A DNA stretch of 12,752 bases. Origin: a bacterium. GTDB taxonomy: Bacteria > Vulcanimicrobiota > Xenobia > Xenobiales > Xenobiaceae. Location: NCBI GenBank assembly GCA_017444165.1, contig JAFSXH010000039.1, positions 1-12,752 of the forward strand, given 5' to 3'. Positions 6,002 through 12,752 of this stretch are shown here, in pieces (position 1 is the first letter of the stretch; each line of letters starts with the position of its first letter). The notes under the pieces are model-generated. The model was not told the DNA's origin. It ran no database searches and saw nothing but the letters and a program-made list of their open reading frames with translations. Made by a program: the position numbers and the translations under genes.

Positions 6002-6301
6002 ATGCTGTTTTTAGGAGCAGGATCAGAAATATTTAATGACGGTTATGTTTTAGCATTGTGTACTAAGGCTCTGTACCTAGTGTTAGTCCTTTCGGCTCCG
6101 ATGTTAATGTCGGCTCTATCGGTAGGTCTATTGATCAGTATCATTCAAGCTACTACTCAGGTACAGGAGCAGACTTTGTCGTTCGTACCTAAAATCGTAG
6201 CTACATTTATGGCCATAGTCCTCTGCGGTAACTGGATGTTCAGTATGATGTCCAGTTTTACCGTCAGTACTTTTGCCGACATTGCGAGGATGGGCCCCTA
6301 A
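6002..6301 (+). CDS. fliQ: FliQ, flagellar export-gate protein
   Basis: This 99-residue protein has the two-helix FliQ form: a first membrane segment with ALYLVLVLSAPMLMSALSVG, then the conserved cytoplasm-facing turn LISIIQATTQVQEQTLSFVPK, and a second segment (IVATFMAIVLCGNWMFSMM). The VQEQTLSFVPK motif is nearly invariant in the family. It wraps around the FliP-FliR channel. It is about ten residues longer than most FliQ, through slight extensions at both ends. A very strong ribosome site, AAGGAAGGAGG, precedes the ATG at 6002. Confidence 0.96.
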   Translation: MLFLGAGSEIFNDGYVLALCTKALYLVLVLSAPMLMSALSVGLLISIIQATTQVQEQTLSFVPKIVATFMAIVLCGNWMFSMMSSFTVSTFADIARMGP

Positions 6302-6310
6302 AGAGTATTT

Positions 6311-7093
6311 ATGATAAGTGATCCTTTTCTACAGTTATTCGGTATAGCTCTGCTGGTCTTTACCAGAATTGCACTGATTTTCGTACAGGCCCCTATCTTC
6401 GGTAGTGACCACGTCAACAACAGTGTCTTGGTTGGCTTGGCAGCTTCACTGACTGTAGTTTTGTATCCTCACATACCAGTTCCTAACGATATGCCCAATG
6501 ACATATTTCCTTTCTTCGGAGCTCTCTTGACTCAGGCATGTGTGGGACTAGTTTTGGGGTACACCTCATTTATCGTAATTGCCGCCGCTCAGTTTGGAGG
6601 TGAGTTGTTAGATATCCAAATGGGTCTCTCTACTGCCGCCTCTTTCGATCCCGCCAGCCACGGTGCGATTAACCTCATACGTAAAGTTAAATTTTATACA
6701 GCCATGAATCTATACTTAGTTTTGGGAGGCCATCATCAACTCTTTGCGGCCATATATAAGAGTTTTCAGGTCATTCCCGTTACCTACTTTAATATGTCTG
6801 AAGATTTGGCTATGAAACTTTTACGTATGTCCAGCGATCTCATAGTTATAGGAACCCAAATAGCGGCTCCGGCTTTAGCGGCTCTCTTTATCGCTCAATG
6901 TGCACTAGGTCTATTAGCTCGTGTAGCTCCTCAGATGAATATTTTCATGATCAGTTTCCCTCTAAATATTGCTATAGGTTTGGTATTGCTCAGAATATCT
7001 TATCCTTTAATTATGAGAGTTATGGCTCAACAATTTGAAATTAACCTAGATAGTTTGGTACAATGTGTTGAAATGATGATGCCAGGGAGGTGA
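6311..7093 (+). CDS. fliR: FliR, flagellar export-gate protein
   Basis: FliR (260 residues) is the single-copy subunit that completes the FliP5FliR1 channel. Several membrane segments are visible: about 5-25, 38-53, 66-90, 125-137, 175-205 and 212-232. Family features include FTRIALIFVQAPIFGS near the start, the loop GGELLDIQMGLSTAASFDPAS, and the late segment AAPALAALFIAQCALGLLARVAPQMNIFMISFPLNI. The last of these is the strongest signature (LGLLAR..PQ.N.F...FP). Length is typical. The gene is nine bases after fliQ, and its end carries the GGGAGGTGATG ribosome site for flhB. Confidence 0.96.
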   Translation: MISDPFLQLFGIALLVFTRIALIFVQAPIFGSDHVNNSVLVGLAASLTVVLYPHIPVPNDMPNDIFPFFGALLTQACVGLVLGYTSFIVIAAAQFGGELLDIQMGLSTAASFDPASHGAINLIRKVKFYTAMNLYLVLGGHHQLFAAIYKSFQVIPVTYFNMSEDLAMKLLRMSSDLIVIGTQIAAPALAALFIAQCALGLLARVAPQMNIFMISFPLNIAIGLVLLRISYPLIMRVMAQQFEINLDSLVQCVEMMMPGR

Positions 7094-7098
7094 TGTAA

Positions 7099-8280
7099 AT
7101 GGGTGGTCAAGATAGTGACAAAACTGAAGAACCAACTGAGCATAAATTACAAGAAGCCCGCAAAAAGGGCCAAGTAATGAAGAGCCAGGAAGTGATATCC
7201 ACCTGCCTGTTATTAGCTACAGCTGGAGCTATGTATGCAGCAGGTTCGAGTATGATAGGCAGGATTCGCGATCTCACCATATATGTCTGGAAGTTGATCC
7301 CAACTTACAACATGGCAGATCGCAGTCTGAGCAGTGATATTGCTTACATTATGATCAATATTTTGCTCGTGCTTGCTCCGTTACTCGTAGCAGGCTTTAT
7401 AATGGCGATCATTGCTAATGTAGCTCAAATTCAGTTCATATTCTCAACGGAGACTCTCAAGCCGAGTTTAAATAAGATCAATCCTCTTGAGGGCTTTAAG
7501 CGCATATTTAGCATAAAATCTGTGGTTGAGCTTCTCAAACAGGTAGCTAAATTAGGTATTATCGGCTACATATGCTATAAAGTTGTGGGAGAGGCCTTGC
7601 CGCAGTTAAAGAATGCTCCAACTGTACCTTTAATGGCGACTCTAGAATTAGTGGGAGTTACCGTTAAGAGCATGGTTATGAAGGTGCTTATGGGTCTAGT
7701 GGTTATTGCTGGCGTAGACTATATCTTCCAGAAGAAGCAATTCATGAAACAGATGCGCATGAGTATGCAAGACCTCAAAGATGAGTACAAAGAGACTGAA
7801 GGTAATCCTCAGGTCAAAGGTAAGATGAGGCAGATGATGCGTCAGGCCTCTCAAGGTGGAGGTAATCCTGCCGCCGGAGCTGCTGATGCTTCAGCCGTAG
7901 TGACGAATCCTACCCACTTAGCTGTGGCCCTGCGTTACAAACAGGGCGAAGATCCCGTTCCTATGGTAGTGGCTAAGGGTGAGAATCTAATTGCTGTACA
8001 GATCAAGGTTATGGCTGAAGATCACGACGTGCCTATTGTAGAGAATGTGGAGTTAGCCCGCGCACTCTTCAAGACTTGTGAATTGGATGGTCCCGTACCG
8101 ACAGAGATGTACAAGGCTGTAGCTGAAGTTTTGGCTTACGTCATCAAGTTAAAGAGGAAACGTGAATTGTTACAACGCAGGCGCAACGCTCGCAACAATC
8201 CTCAGCCTAAGCGCAGTGGTCCCGCCAAAGCCAGTCCTAACATGCCTCGTCCCCAATTTACCGCTAAAAAGAGAGGATAA
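7099..8280 (+). CDS. flhB: FlhB, export-apparatus substrate-specificity switch
   Basis: FlhB (393 residues) begins with the typical DKTEEPTEHKLQEARKKGQV. Four membrane segments follow (about 31-52, 88-110, 142-163 and 190-212), then the cytoplasmic part. The self-cleavage motif NPTH is intact at residues 270-273 (Asn codon 7906-7908), within AVVTNPTHLAVALRYK. Cleavage after Asn allows the switch from rod/hook to filament export in response to FliK. The conserved VPIVENVELARALF follows. Just before the motif lies a Gly/Ala-rich insert (ASQGGGNPAAGAADAS) where other FlhB usually carry a short basic stretch. The C-terminal 30 residues are basic and proline-rich. Spacing to flhA is three bases. 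Confidence 0.97.
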   Translation: MGGQDSDKTEEPTEHKLQEARKKGQVMKSQEVISTCLLLATAGAMYAAGSSMIGRIRDLTIYVWKLIPTYNMADRSLSSDIAYIMINILLVLAPLLVAGFIMAIIANVAQIQFIFSTETLKPSLNKINPLEGFKRIFSIKSVVELLKQVAKLGIIGYICYKVVGEALPQLKNAPTVPLMATLELVGVTVKSMVMKVLMGLVVIAGVDYIFQKKQFMKQMRMSMQDLKDEYKETEGNPQVKGKMRQMMRQASQGGGNPAAGAADASAVVTNPTHLAVALRYKQGEDPVPMVVAKGENLIAVQIKVMAEDHDVPIVENVELARALFKTCELDGPVPTEMYKAVAEVLAYVIKLKRKRELLQRRRNARNNPQPKRSGPAKASPNMPRPQFTAKKRG

Positions 8281-8283
8281 TTT

Positions 8284-10410
8284 ATGGGCGCACAAGCTGG
8301 TGATGACAGCTTAGTAAGTAAACTAGTAAAATCTTCTGAAGTCGGTATCGCTGTAGTCGTGGTGGGTATAGTGGGAATGTTGATCATTCCTCTCCCCCCC
8401 GACTTTCTCGATGTGCTGTTGGCTTTTAACTTAGCGGCTTCAATTATCACTCTCTTAATCTCAATTTATATTGAAGAACCGCTTCAATTTGCGGTATTCC
8501 CTACCGCCCTGTTGGTAGCGACCCTCTTCCGCCTAGCTCTGGACGTTTCCGCCACACGTATGATCTTACTCCACGGCAATGTTGTCGATCCTGTGACAAA
8601 GATGCCGATAGGTGCAGGCCACCTAATACCAATGTTCGGTAAAGTGGCCGTAGGTGGTAACTTGATCGTAGGCTTTATCATGTTTATCATTCTGATCATC
8701 ATTCAGATCATGGTAATTACCAACGGTGCTGAACGTATCGCCCAGGTAGCCGCTCGTTTTAACTTGGACGCTATGCCTGGTAAGCAGATGGCTATCGATG
8801 CCGACTTACACTCTGGTTCTATTGACGCAGACACAGCCAGAAAGAAACGCAAAGACGTAGAGCGCGAATCTGACTTTTACGGCTCTATGGACGGTGCTGG
8901 CAAGTTCGTAAAAGGTGACGCTATGGCCTCGATTGTCATTATGGTCGTCAATGTAATAGGTGGCTTATTGATCGGTATCCTCTATCACCATATGGATGCG
9001 GCCACAGCCATTAACACCTACGCTATTTTATCGATAGGTAACGGCCTGATGACTACCCTGCCCGCCTTCTTAATGTCTACTTCAATGGGTATGGTTGTCT
9101 CTCGTGCCGCTTCAGAAGCCAACCTCGGTAAAGATATAGTCGAACAGGTCTCTAATCAGCCGCGAGCTCTCCAGTATTCGGGTTACTTTATGTTGATCTT
9201 AGGAGCCTTGTCTTTAGTTGCGGGTATGCCTTTCATGATGACGGTGACTATGGTCGGTATTGGTGTAACCTTAGTCTTCTCTGGTATGAAGTTGGCCCAA
9301 AAGACGGAAGAAGTCGTAGTTACAGCCGCTTCCACCCAGGAACAGAAGAAAAAGACTCAAGAAAAGAAGCCAGAGAGTGTCGTTCAGCTCATGCAGGTCG
9401 ATCCTATCTCCTTGGAGGTGGGCCGCGGTTTGCTCTCTCTCGTCGACCCCAACCAGGGTGCAAAATTGCTCGACCGTGTTACTTCAATTCGCCGCCACAT
9501 AGCTTTGGAATTAGGTATAGTAGTGCCAGGTGTTCGCTTTAGAGATAACTTGCAATTGAAGCCCAACGCTTACGTTATCAAGATCAAAGAGATTGAAGTT
9601 GCTCAAGGTGAAGTACAGGTCAATCAGTTCTTGGCCATCGGCCCTGAAGATAAGTTGAAAAACTTGCGCGGAACCAAAACTGTCGATCCTACTTACGGAA
9701 TGCCAGGCGTATGGATCTCACCCGAACAGCGCGGCGATGCAGAGCGTTTGGGTTGTATGATCTTCGACCCTGTAAGTGTTATCGCCACTCAATTGACAGA
9801 GGTAATCCGCACTCACGCTTCGGAGATGCTGGGAAGACAAGAGATCCAAGCCCTTATCGATACAGTCAAGAAGACTCACCCTGCCGTTGTCAAGGAAGTC
9901 GTTCCCGACGCTCTTACACTGGGCGAGGTTCAGAAAGTTTTGCAGAATCTGGTCAAAGAGCGCGTCTCAGTGCGTGACTTGGTATCTATCATGGAGACTT
10001 TGGGCGATAACGTTCGCATAACCAAAGATCCAGAGATGCTCACCGAGTTCTGCCGCGTATCACTCTCGCGCGTAATCTGTAAAGATTACTGTAATAATGA
10101 TGGTACTATCAATGTTATTACTCTCGATCCAAGTATTGAGAAGTTGATCCAAGGTGCTATCCAGCGCAGTGACGTGGGTTCATTCTTAACTTTAGATCCC
10201 AATATTGGACAAGAGATCCTCCAGGCTGTCTCCAATCAAGCCAACATCTTACAGGATCGCGGTTTGCAACCTATATTGTTGGTCTCTCCGCAAATTCGTC
10301 CTGCGGTACGTAAACTTACAGAGCGTTCCTTCCCCAACTTAGTCGTACTCTCATGGAACGAGATTGCGCCTAAGATCAATGTGAACTCTGTGGGTATGGT
10401 TCAATTCTAA
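8284..10410 (+). CDS. flhA: FlhA, flagellar export-gate protein
   Basis: FlhA (708 residues) forms the nonameric ring through which proton motive force drives export; its C-terminal half binds chaperone-substrate complexes. The N-terminal half has about eight membrane segments. The FHIPEP signature is clear at about residues 80-97 (LFRLALDVSATRMILLHG). The loop RESDFYGSMDGAGKFVKGDA (residues about 194-213) contains the conserved aspartates, including Asp212, the likely proton-pathway residue by position. The cytoplasmic domain contains PGVRFRDNLQLKPNAYVIKI, YGMPGVWIS and the conserved RVSVRDLVSIMETLGD. Length is normal. Unusually, flhF and flhG do not follow; instead a small unknown gene is coupled to it. 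Confidence 0.97.
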   Translation: MGAQAGDDSLVSKLVKSSEVGIAVVVVGIVGMLIIPLPPDFLDVLLAFNLAASIITLLISIYIEEPLQFAVFPTALLVATLFRLALDVSATRMILLHGNVVDPVTKMPIGAGHLIPMFGKVAVGGNLIVGFIMFIILIIIQIMVITNGAERIAQVAARFNLDAMPGKQMAIDADLHSGSIDADTARKKRKDVERESDFYGSMDGAGKFVKGDAMASIVIMVVNVIGGLLIGILYHHMDAATAINTYAILSIGNGLMTTLPAFLMSTSMGMVVSRAASEANLGKDIVEQVSNQPRALQYSGYFMLILGALSLVAGMPFMMTVTMVGIGVTLVFSGMKLAQKTEEVVVTAASTQEQKKKTQEKKPESVVQLMQVDPISLEVGRGLLSLVDPNQGAKLLDRVTSIRRHIALELGIVVPGVRFRDNLQLKPNAYVIKIKEIEVAQGEVQVNQFLAIGPEDKLKNLRGTKTVDPTYGMPGVWISPEQRGDAERLGCMIFDPVSVIATQLTEVIRTHASEMLGRQEIQALIDTVKKTHPAVVKEVVPDALTLGEVQKVLQNLVKERVSVRDLVSIMETLGDNVRITKDPEMLTEFCRVSLSRVICKDYCNNDGTINVITLDPSIEKLIQGAIQRSDVGSFLTLDPNIGQEILQAVSNQANILQDRGLQPILLVSPQIRPAVRKLTERSFPNLVVLSWNEIAPKINVNSVGMVQF

Positions 10411-10425
10411 AAAGGATGGTTGAGT

Positions 10426-10767
10426 ATGGAATTAGAGCCTAGAGTAGGTCTAGAACCCAGTGAGATGTTGAACACCTTCGATAGTATGTTTATCGATGTC
10501 TGGGAGAAGCGCAAAGATAGTTTAGACTGGCAGATAGCTAACATAAGTCAACAGATGGCCGAAGGCAAAAAAGTAGATCTTTCCAGTTGGCTAGTAGATG
10601 TTATGTCCTTAGTTACCGCCGCCGCTCGTGACAGTTTCGTTTACACCATGATCGAAAACAATCGGCGCATTGCCGAACAGCTTCAGGCTCAAGGTTTGCC
10701 CGTGCCTATGGAAGAGGCAGCCGCTGAGGAAGATTTTGATCTGGACGATCTGCCGCGCAATATGTAA
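10426..10767 (+). CDS. Unknown small acidic protein downstream of flhA
   Basis: I do not recognise this 113-residue protein. ATG at 10426 is preferred because AAAGGATGG at 10411-10418 is well placed before it; a TTG two codons upstream (10420) is the alternative. It appears wholly helical, with no signal or membrane segment. It begins ELEPRVGLEPSEMLNTFDSM, then has amphipathic stretches with WEKRKDSLDWQIANISQQMA and AARDSFVYTMIENNRRIAEQLQ. It ends in an acidic tail (EEAAAEEDFDLDDLPRN). It lies 15 bases after flhA and before the operon terminator, so it is co-transcribed with the export gate. A cytoplasmic flagellar accessory protein or chaperone is possible, but only by position. Confidence 0.8.
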   Translation: MELEPRVGLEPSEMLNTFDSMFIDVWEKRKDSLDWQIANISQQMAEGKKVDLSSWLVDVMSLVTAAARDSFVYTMIENNRRIAEQLQAQGLPVPMEEAAAEEDFDLDDLPRNM

Positions 10768-10794
10768 AGTAAAAAATATATGACAACTTCCTAG

Positions 10795-10829
10795 ACACGC
10801 GTTTCACTGAGTTGTGAGCGCGTGTTTTT
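10795..10829 (+). terminator. Rho-independent terminator of the fliM-flhA operon
   Basis: ACACGCG (10795-10801) pairs perfectly with CGCGTGT (10819-10825), with further CAC/GTG pairing inside. The stem is followed at once by TTTTTC. It ends the long operon 28 bases after the stop of the unknown gene. Confidence 0.9.
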
Positions 10830-10839
10830 CGCTATCAAA

Positions 10840-10867
10840 CAAAGTTTAGTTAAAAAATCTGTAATAA
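10840..10867 (+). promoter_or_regulatory. Possible flagellar sigma28-type promoter
   Basis: CAAAGTTT (10840-10847) matches the sigma28 -35 consensus TAAAGTTT at seven of eight positions. TGTAATAA (10860-10867), twelve bases on, matches GCCGATAA only at its ATAA end. It stands directly after the operon terminator and about 110 bases before the next gene, where a late-flagellar promoter would be expected. The -10 match is weak. Confidence 0.3.
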
Positions 10868-10975
10868 TTTGCTCACCTATTGTCAACAAAAAAGTCGGTA
10901 ATTTGGCAACATCTATCAGCTATTCTCTCTGCAGAGGAAGACAAAAAACGATCCTCAGAAAGGGAGAATAAAATA

Positions 10976-11221
10976 ATGAATATACTTTCTTCTTTAAGTT
11001 CAGCGGCAAGTGCCTATCAGATGGTCGCTACTGACATGCAAAATGCTCAAACTATTGAGACACAAATTCAAGCGACAGCTCAGAAGAGCGAAATGGAACG
11101 CTGGAAGATTATGAATGACACACAGACAAAGATCTTCGAAATCCAACAAGATGTAACTCTAAATCGCGCTAAATCACAAGATAAGCTCTACAACAAATGG
11201 GACGATTATATTCGCTCTTAG
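10976..11221 (+). CDS. Unknown 81-residue helical protein
   Basis: I do not recognise a family. The start ATG at 10976 follows AAGGGAG (10960-10966). The open frame reaches upstream to a TTG at 10880, but that part lacks a ribosome site. The protein begins MNILSSLSSAASAYQMVATD, a Ser/Ala-rich amphipathic start, and continues as one polar helix rich in Gln, with no Cys, signal or membrane segment. Residues 50-75 align without gaps to residues 206-231 of the next protein, with ten identities including QT, V.L.R.K, D.L and the Trp. Size and composition resemble small type III secretion or flagellar exported proteins, but that is inference from context. It is followed 19 bases later by the next gene. 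Confidence 0.72.
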   Translation: MNILSSLSSAASAYQMVATDMQNAQTIETQIQATAQKSEMERWKIMNDTQTKIFEIQQDVTLNRAKSQDKLYNKWDDYIRS

Positions 11222-11240
11222 TTTGGGGAGGTGAAAAAAG

Positions 11241-11957
11241 ATGAAAACACCAGCTCTCAATACTTCTTTCGTACCAATAAATACCTCGACCAGCAGTGTT
11301 CAACGACCCCCAAAATCATCAAAATCACTCCCACCTGCCGAACCCGAGAATCAGGACAAGGTAGAATTACACACCCAAACTTCGAGTGAAGTTTCAAGTA
11401 AAGCTAAATCGGGGAAGCCACACTCTAAAACAAAAACTACAGATGCCTCTAGCGCAGATAAAAGCTCTTCGATAGAGACTAAAAACGAGGAGAGTAAGTC
11501 CACTCAATCTGAAAGTTCTGAGAACAAGACAGATAATAATTCTAAACAGAACAACACTCCAGAAGCTATAGCTCTTTTAGAAGATGAACCTGTATTGAGC
11601 ATAAGTCTCAAATCTACAGAGGAAACCTCTAAAAAAGCCAAGACCAGAGGAGCGAGCCAGAGCAAAACTTCTAAAAATAAAGTTCAAGGAGGGGAGACTA
11701 AAAGTACTTCTTTTAGTGACAGCACCAATGAGGTTAAGGCTCTCAGAGAAGAACTCCAACAACAAGATATGTTGCGCACTCAAGGCATTTACGAACGCAT
11801 GAGTGTAGAAAAACAACTCCACGAAGCCAAACGCCAAGCCATTCAAGCCGATCTACAAACCGAATTGCAAAAAATTTGGCGCGAAGTCAACTTGAGACGC
11901 CAAAAAGTTGAAGACGATCTCAACAAAAATTGGCAAAAGATCTTCTTGGGTTCCTAA
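11241..11957 (+). CDS. Unknown Ser/Thr/Lys-rich protein with helical C-terminus
   Basis: This 238-residue protein starts at ATG 11241 behind GGGGAGGTG (11225-11233). Residues 1 to about 160 are Ser, Thr, Lys, Glu and Pro rich and look disordered, with no aromatic core; an early segment reads QDKVELHTQTSSEVS. Residues about 165-238 form a charged coiled-coil-like helix (EVKALREELQQQDM through VEKQLHEAKRQAIQADLQTE). The final part carries the same motif as the preceding protein (I..(D/E)V.L.R.K..D.L...W). There is no signal peptide or membrane span. A disordered N-terminus followed by helices is usual in proteins exported by flagellar or type III systems, and FliK-like molecules share this look. 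However, the FliK C-terminal domain is absent. Function unknown. Confidence 0.78.
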   Translation: MKTPALNTSFVPINTSTSSVQRPPKSSKSLPPAEPENQDKVELHTQTSSEVSSKAKSGKPHSKTKTTDASSADKSSSIETKNEESKSTQSESSENKTDNNSKQNNTPEAIALLEDEPVLSISLKSTEETSKKAKTRGASQSKTSKNKVQGGETKSTSFSDSTNEVKALREELQQQDMLRTQGIYERMSVEKQLHEAKRQAIQADLQTELQKIWREVNLRRQKVEDDLNKNWQKIFLGS

Positions 11958-11966
11958 CATTTGTTT

Positions 11967-12107
11967 TAATTAGTAATTCATAATGCTTAATTCGTAATTG
12001 AAATGAATTACTTATTTCTTTCTAAATAATTACGCATTACGAATTAAGCATTACTAATTGTTAAAGAGCGGGAGGAAAACCCAAAAGGACACAACTTCAG
12101 ACACAAC
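11967..12107. repeat. Dispersed intergenic repeat, copy B
   Basis: This is the second copy of the element at 215-342. Its arms (11967-12000 and about 12026-12059) form a long imperfect hairpin from units such as AATGCTTAATTCGTAATT. The conserved tail GTTAAAGAGCGGGA..CCCAAAAGGACACAACTTC follows to about 12107. It has one more 14-base unit (AAGCATTACTAATT, 12046-12059) than copy A. Here no gene starts nearby; the next begins at 12577. Confidence 0.75.
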
Positions 12108-12165
12108 GTGCAACGCTTATAACATAAACTTACAGCCTGAATAAACTTAAACCAGAACTGTACGA

Positions 12166-12225
12166 ACTGTCATAGAGGAGACAGTCAGTTTTTTCGGTTT
12201 AGCCCCTACTCCGAAAAAAGCTGAC
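12166..12225 (+). promoter_or_regulatory. Competing hairpins, attenuator-like
   Basis: ACTGTC (12166-12171) pairs with GACAGT (12180-12185), and six T follow at 12189-12194, as in a weak intrinsic terminator. The same bases 12184-12197 (GTCAG then TTTTTTCGG) pair perfectly with CCGAAAAAA (12211-12219) and CTGAC (12221-12225), apart from one bulged G. Forming the second, longer stem would disrupt the first and bury its T-run. Whether a transcript crosses here is unknown. Confidence 0.4.
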
Positions 12226-12320
12226 ACTCCAGAAACCAACCAAACGAAATACAACAATAATGAAGATCTGGCCAGAACTGTGGAAACATTGATGTTAAAC
12301 AGCAGTTTTGACTTTTTGGT

Positions 12321-12368
12321 GAGCCGACATCTCGTAGCGCAACGAAGTGAAGCGAAGAGCGGAGGCTC
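12321..12368. repeat. Imperfect palindrome, REP-like
   Basis: GAGCC (12321-12325) pairs with GGCTC (12364-12368), with CTC/GAG inside (12331-12333 with 12357-12359), around a purine-rich AACGAAGTGAAGCGAAG stretch. It is more GC-rich than its surroundings. The pattern suits a short extragenic palindrome; a second copy is not present in the window. Confidence 0.35.
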
Positions 12369-12529
12369 AACAAAAATGTCTAAACTGCCAAACACAAACA
12401 CAACATATCAGACTTACAACACACAAACGAGTGAGCAAAACACAGTTTACAATCATATTAAACACAAATTCTTTCTTGAATTTCACATTTAAGAAACAAG
12501 ATACACTTTCATAAATAGATATTTCAATA

Positions 12530-12535
12530 TATAAT
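12530..12535 (+). promoter_or_regulatory. -10 box of a likely promoter for the last gene
   Basis: A perfect TATAAT at 12530-12535 lies 41 bases before the ATG at 12577. The -35 position (TTTCAT, 12507-12512, 17-base spacing) is weak. Transcription would begin near 12542 and give a leader of about 35 bases. Confidence 0.45.
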
Positions 12536-12576
12536 ACGGGAAAGTTTTTTATAGCCTTTAGGGAGGCCCTTTCTCG

Positions 12577-12752
12577 ATGAATATTGGTGGAGTTGGTAGT
12601 TATAATTATAACGTAAATAATAATGCTTACATTAATAACGCTCAACATACTGGAAGTCAGAGTTCTGCCGTCAGAAGATCCGATGTAGAGCCTAGCCAGT
12701 CTGAAGTAGATACTACTGCCGACCAGATCAGTTTAAGCTCTAGTGCTCAGGG
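12577..12752 (+). CDS. Start of a small polar protein, possibly FlgM-like (3' partial)
   Basis: Fifty-eight codons are visible and the gene runs off the window. ATG 12577 follows GGGAGG (12561-12566). The protein begins MNIGGVGSYNYNVNNNAYIN, very rich in Asn, Gly and Tyr, and continues polar to SEVDTTADQISLSSSAQ. Many FlgM anti-sigma factors start with a short M-(K/N)-I polar segment and have a D.(V/I).LSS.A(Q/R) motif before their helical sigma28-binding part, which would lie outside the window. FlgM would fit a flagellar locus, but the match is short, and an exported axial or hook-associated protein is also possible. Confidence 0.5.
   Translation, partial: MNIGGVGSYNYNVNNNAYINNAQHTGSQSSAVRRSDVEPSQSEVDTTADQISLSSSAQ

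Noticed and set aside
10880..10975. Upstream extension of the 81-residue gene to a TTG at 10880
   Set aside because: No ribosome site precedes the TTG, the extension overlaps promoter-like sequence, and ATG 10976 has a strong AAGGGAG.
12280..12492. 70-codon open frame in the long intergenic gap
   Set aside because: No ribosome site, it crosses the 12321-12368 palindrome, and the product is low-complexity with no recognisable features.

Overview
The window is almost entirely a flagellar type III export and basal-body gene cluster read on the + strand. In order it holds: the 3' end of a lytic transglycosylase; fliK; a hook/rod protein (flgE/F/G family); fliM; two tandem fliN genes; fliO, fliP, fliQ, fliR, flhB and flhA; a small unknown gene; two short unknown genes that share a C-terminal helix; and the first 58 codons of a possible flgM-like gene. 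The DNA is moderately AT-rich, ribosome sites are strong (GGAGG type), and TTG starts are used for fliM and the second fliN. The gene set requires a flagellated bacterium. AT-rich palindromic intergenic repeats built from AATTCGTAATT-like units recall cyanobacterial-type repeats, so a non-photosynthetic Cyanobacteriota relative (Vampirovibrionia/Melainabacteria) is a guess. No marker in the window settles the taxon.

Layout. 1-163: transglycosylase end. 164-384: intergenic, with repeat copy A. 385-2233: fliK and the hook/rod gene, closed by a strong intrinsic terminator (2254-2287). 2288-2689: about 400 bases without a gene but rich in RNA structure. This stretch ends in a hairpin plus GGTTCAA resembling the right end of IS200/IS605-family elements, that is, the 3' part of a TnpB guide (omega) RNA. 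It also holds a good sigma70-type promoter at 2391-2419, and no tnpB is present. 2690-10767: one tightly packed operon, fliM-fliN-fliN-fliO-fliP-fliQ-fliR-flhB-flhA plus an unknown gene, closed by an intrinsic terminator (10795-10829). 10976-11957: two small unknown genes. 11958-12576: about 620 non-coding bases with repeat copy B, two competing hairpins and a further palindrome. 12577-12752: the partial last gene.

How the genes work together. FliP, FliQ, FliR, FlhB and FlhA form the export gate in the inner membrane, and FliO helps assemble it. FliM and the FliN proteins form the C-ring that switches rotation and docks export substrates. FliK measures the hook and, through FlhB, switches substrate class. 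The hook/rod protein is an exported axial part. The two small proteins after the operon are candidates for exported or late flagellar factors, by position and composition only.

The item most worth a second look is the stand-alone omega-RNA-like element between the hook/rod gene and fliM. It is either a decayed transposon end, a guide RNA acting with a TnpB-like protein encoded elsewhere, or a structured leader for the whole fliM-flhA operon.
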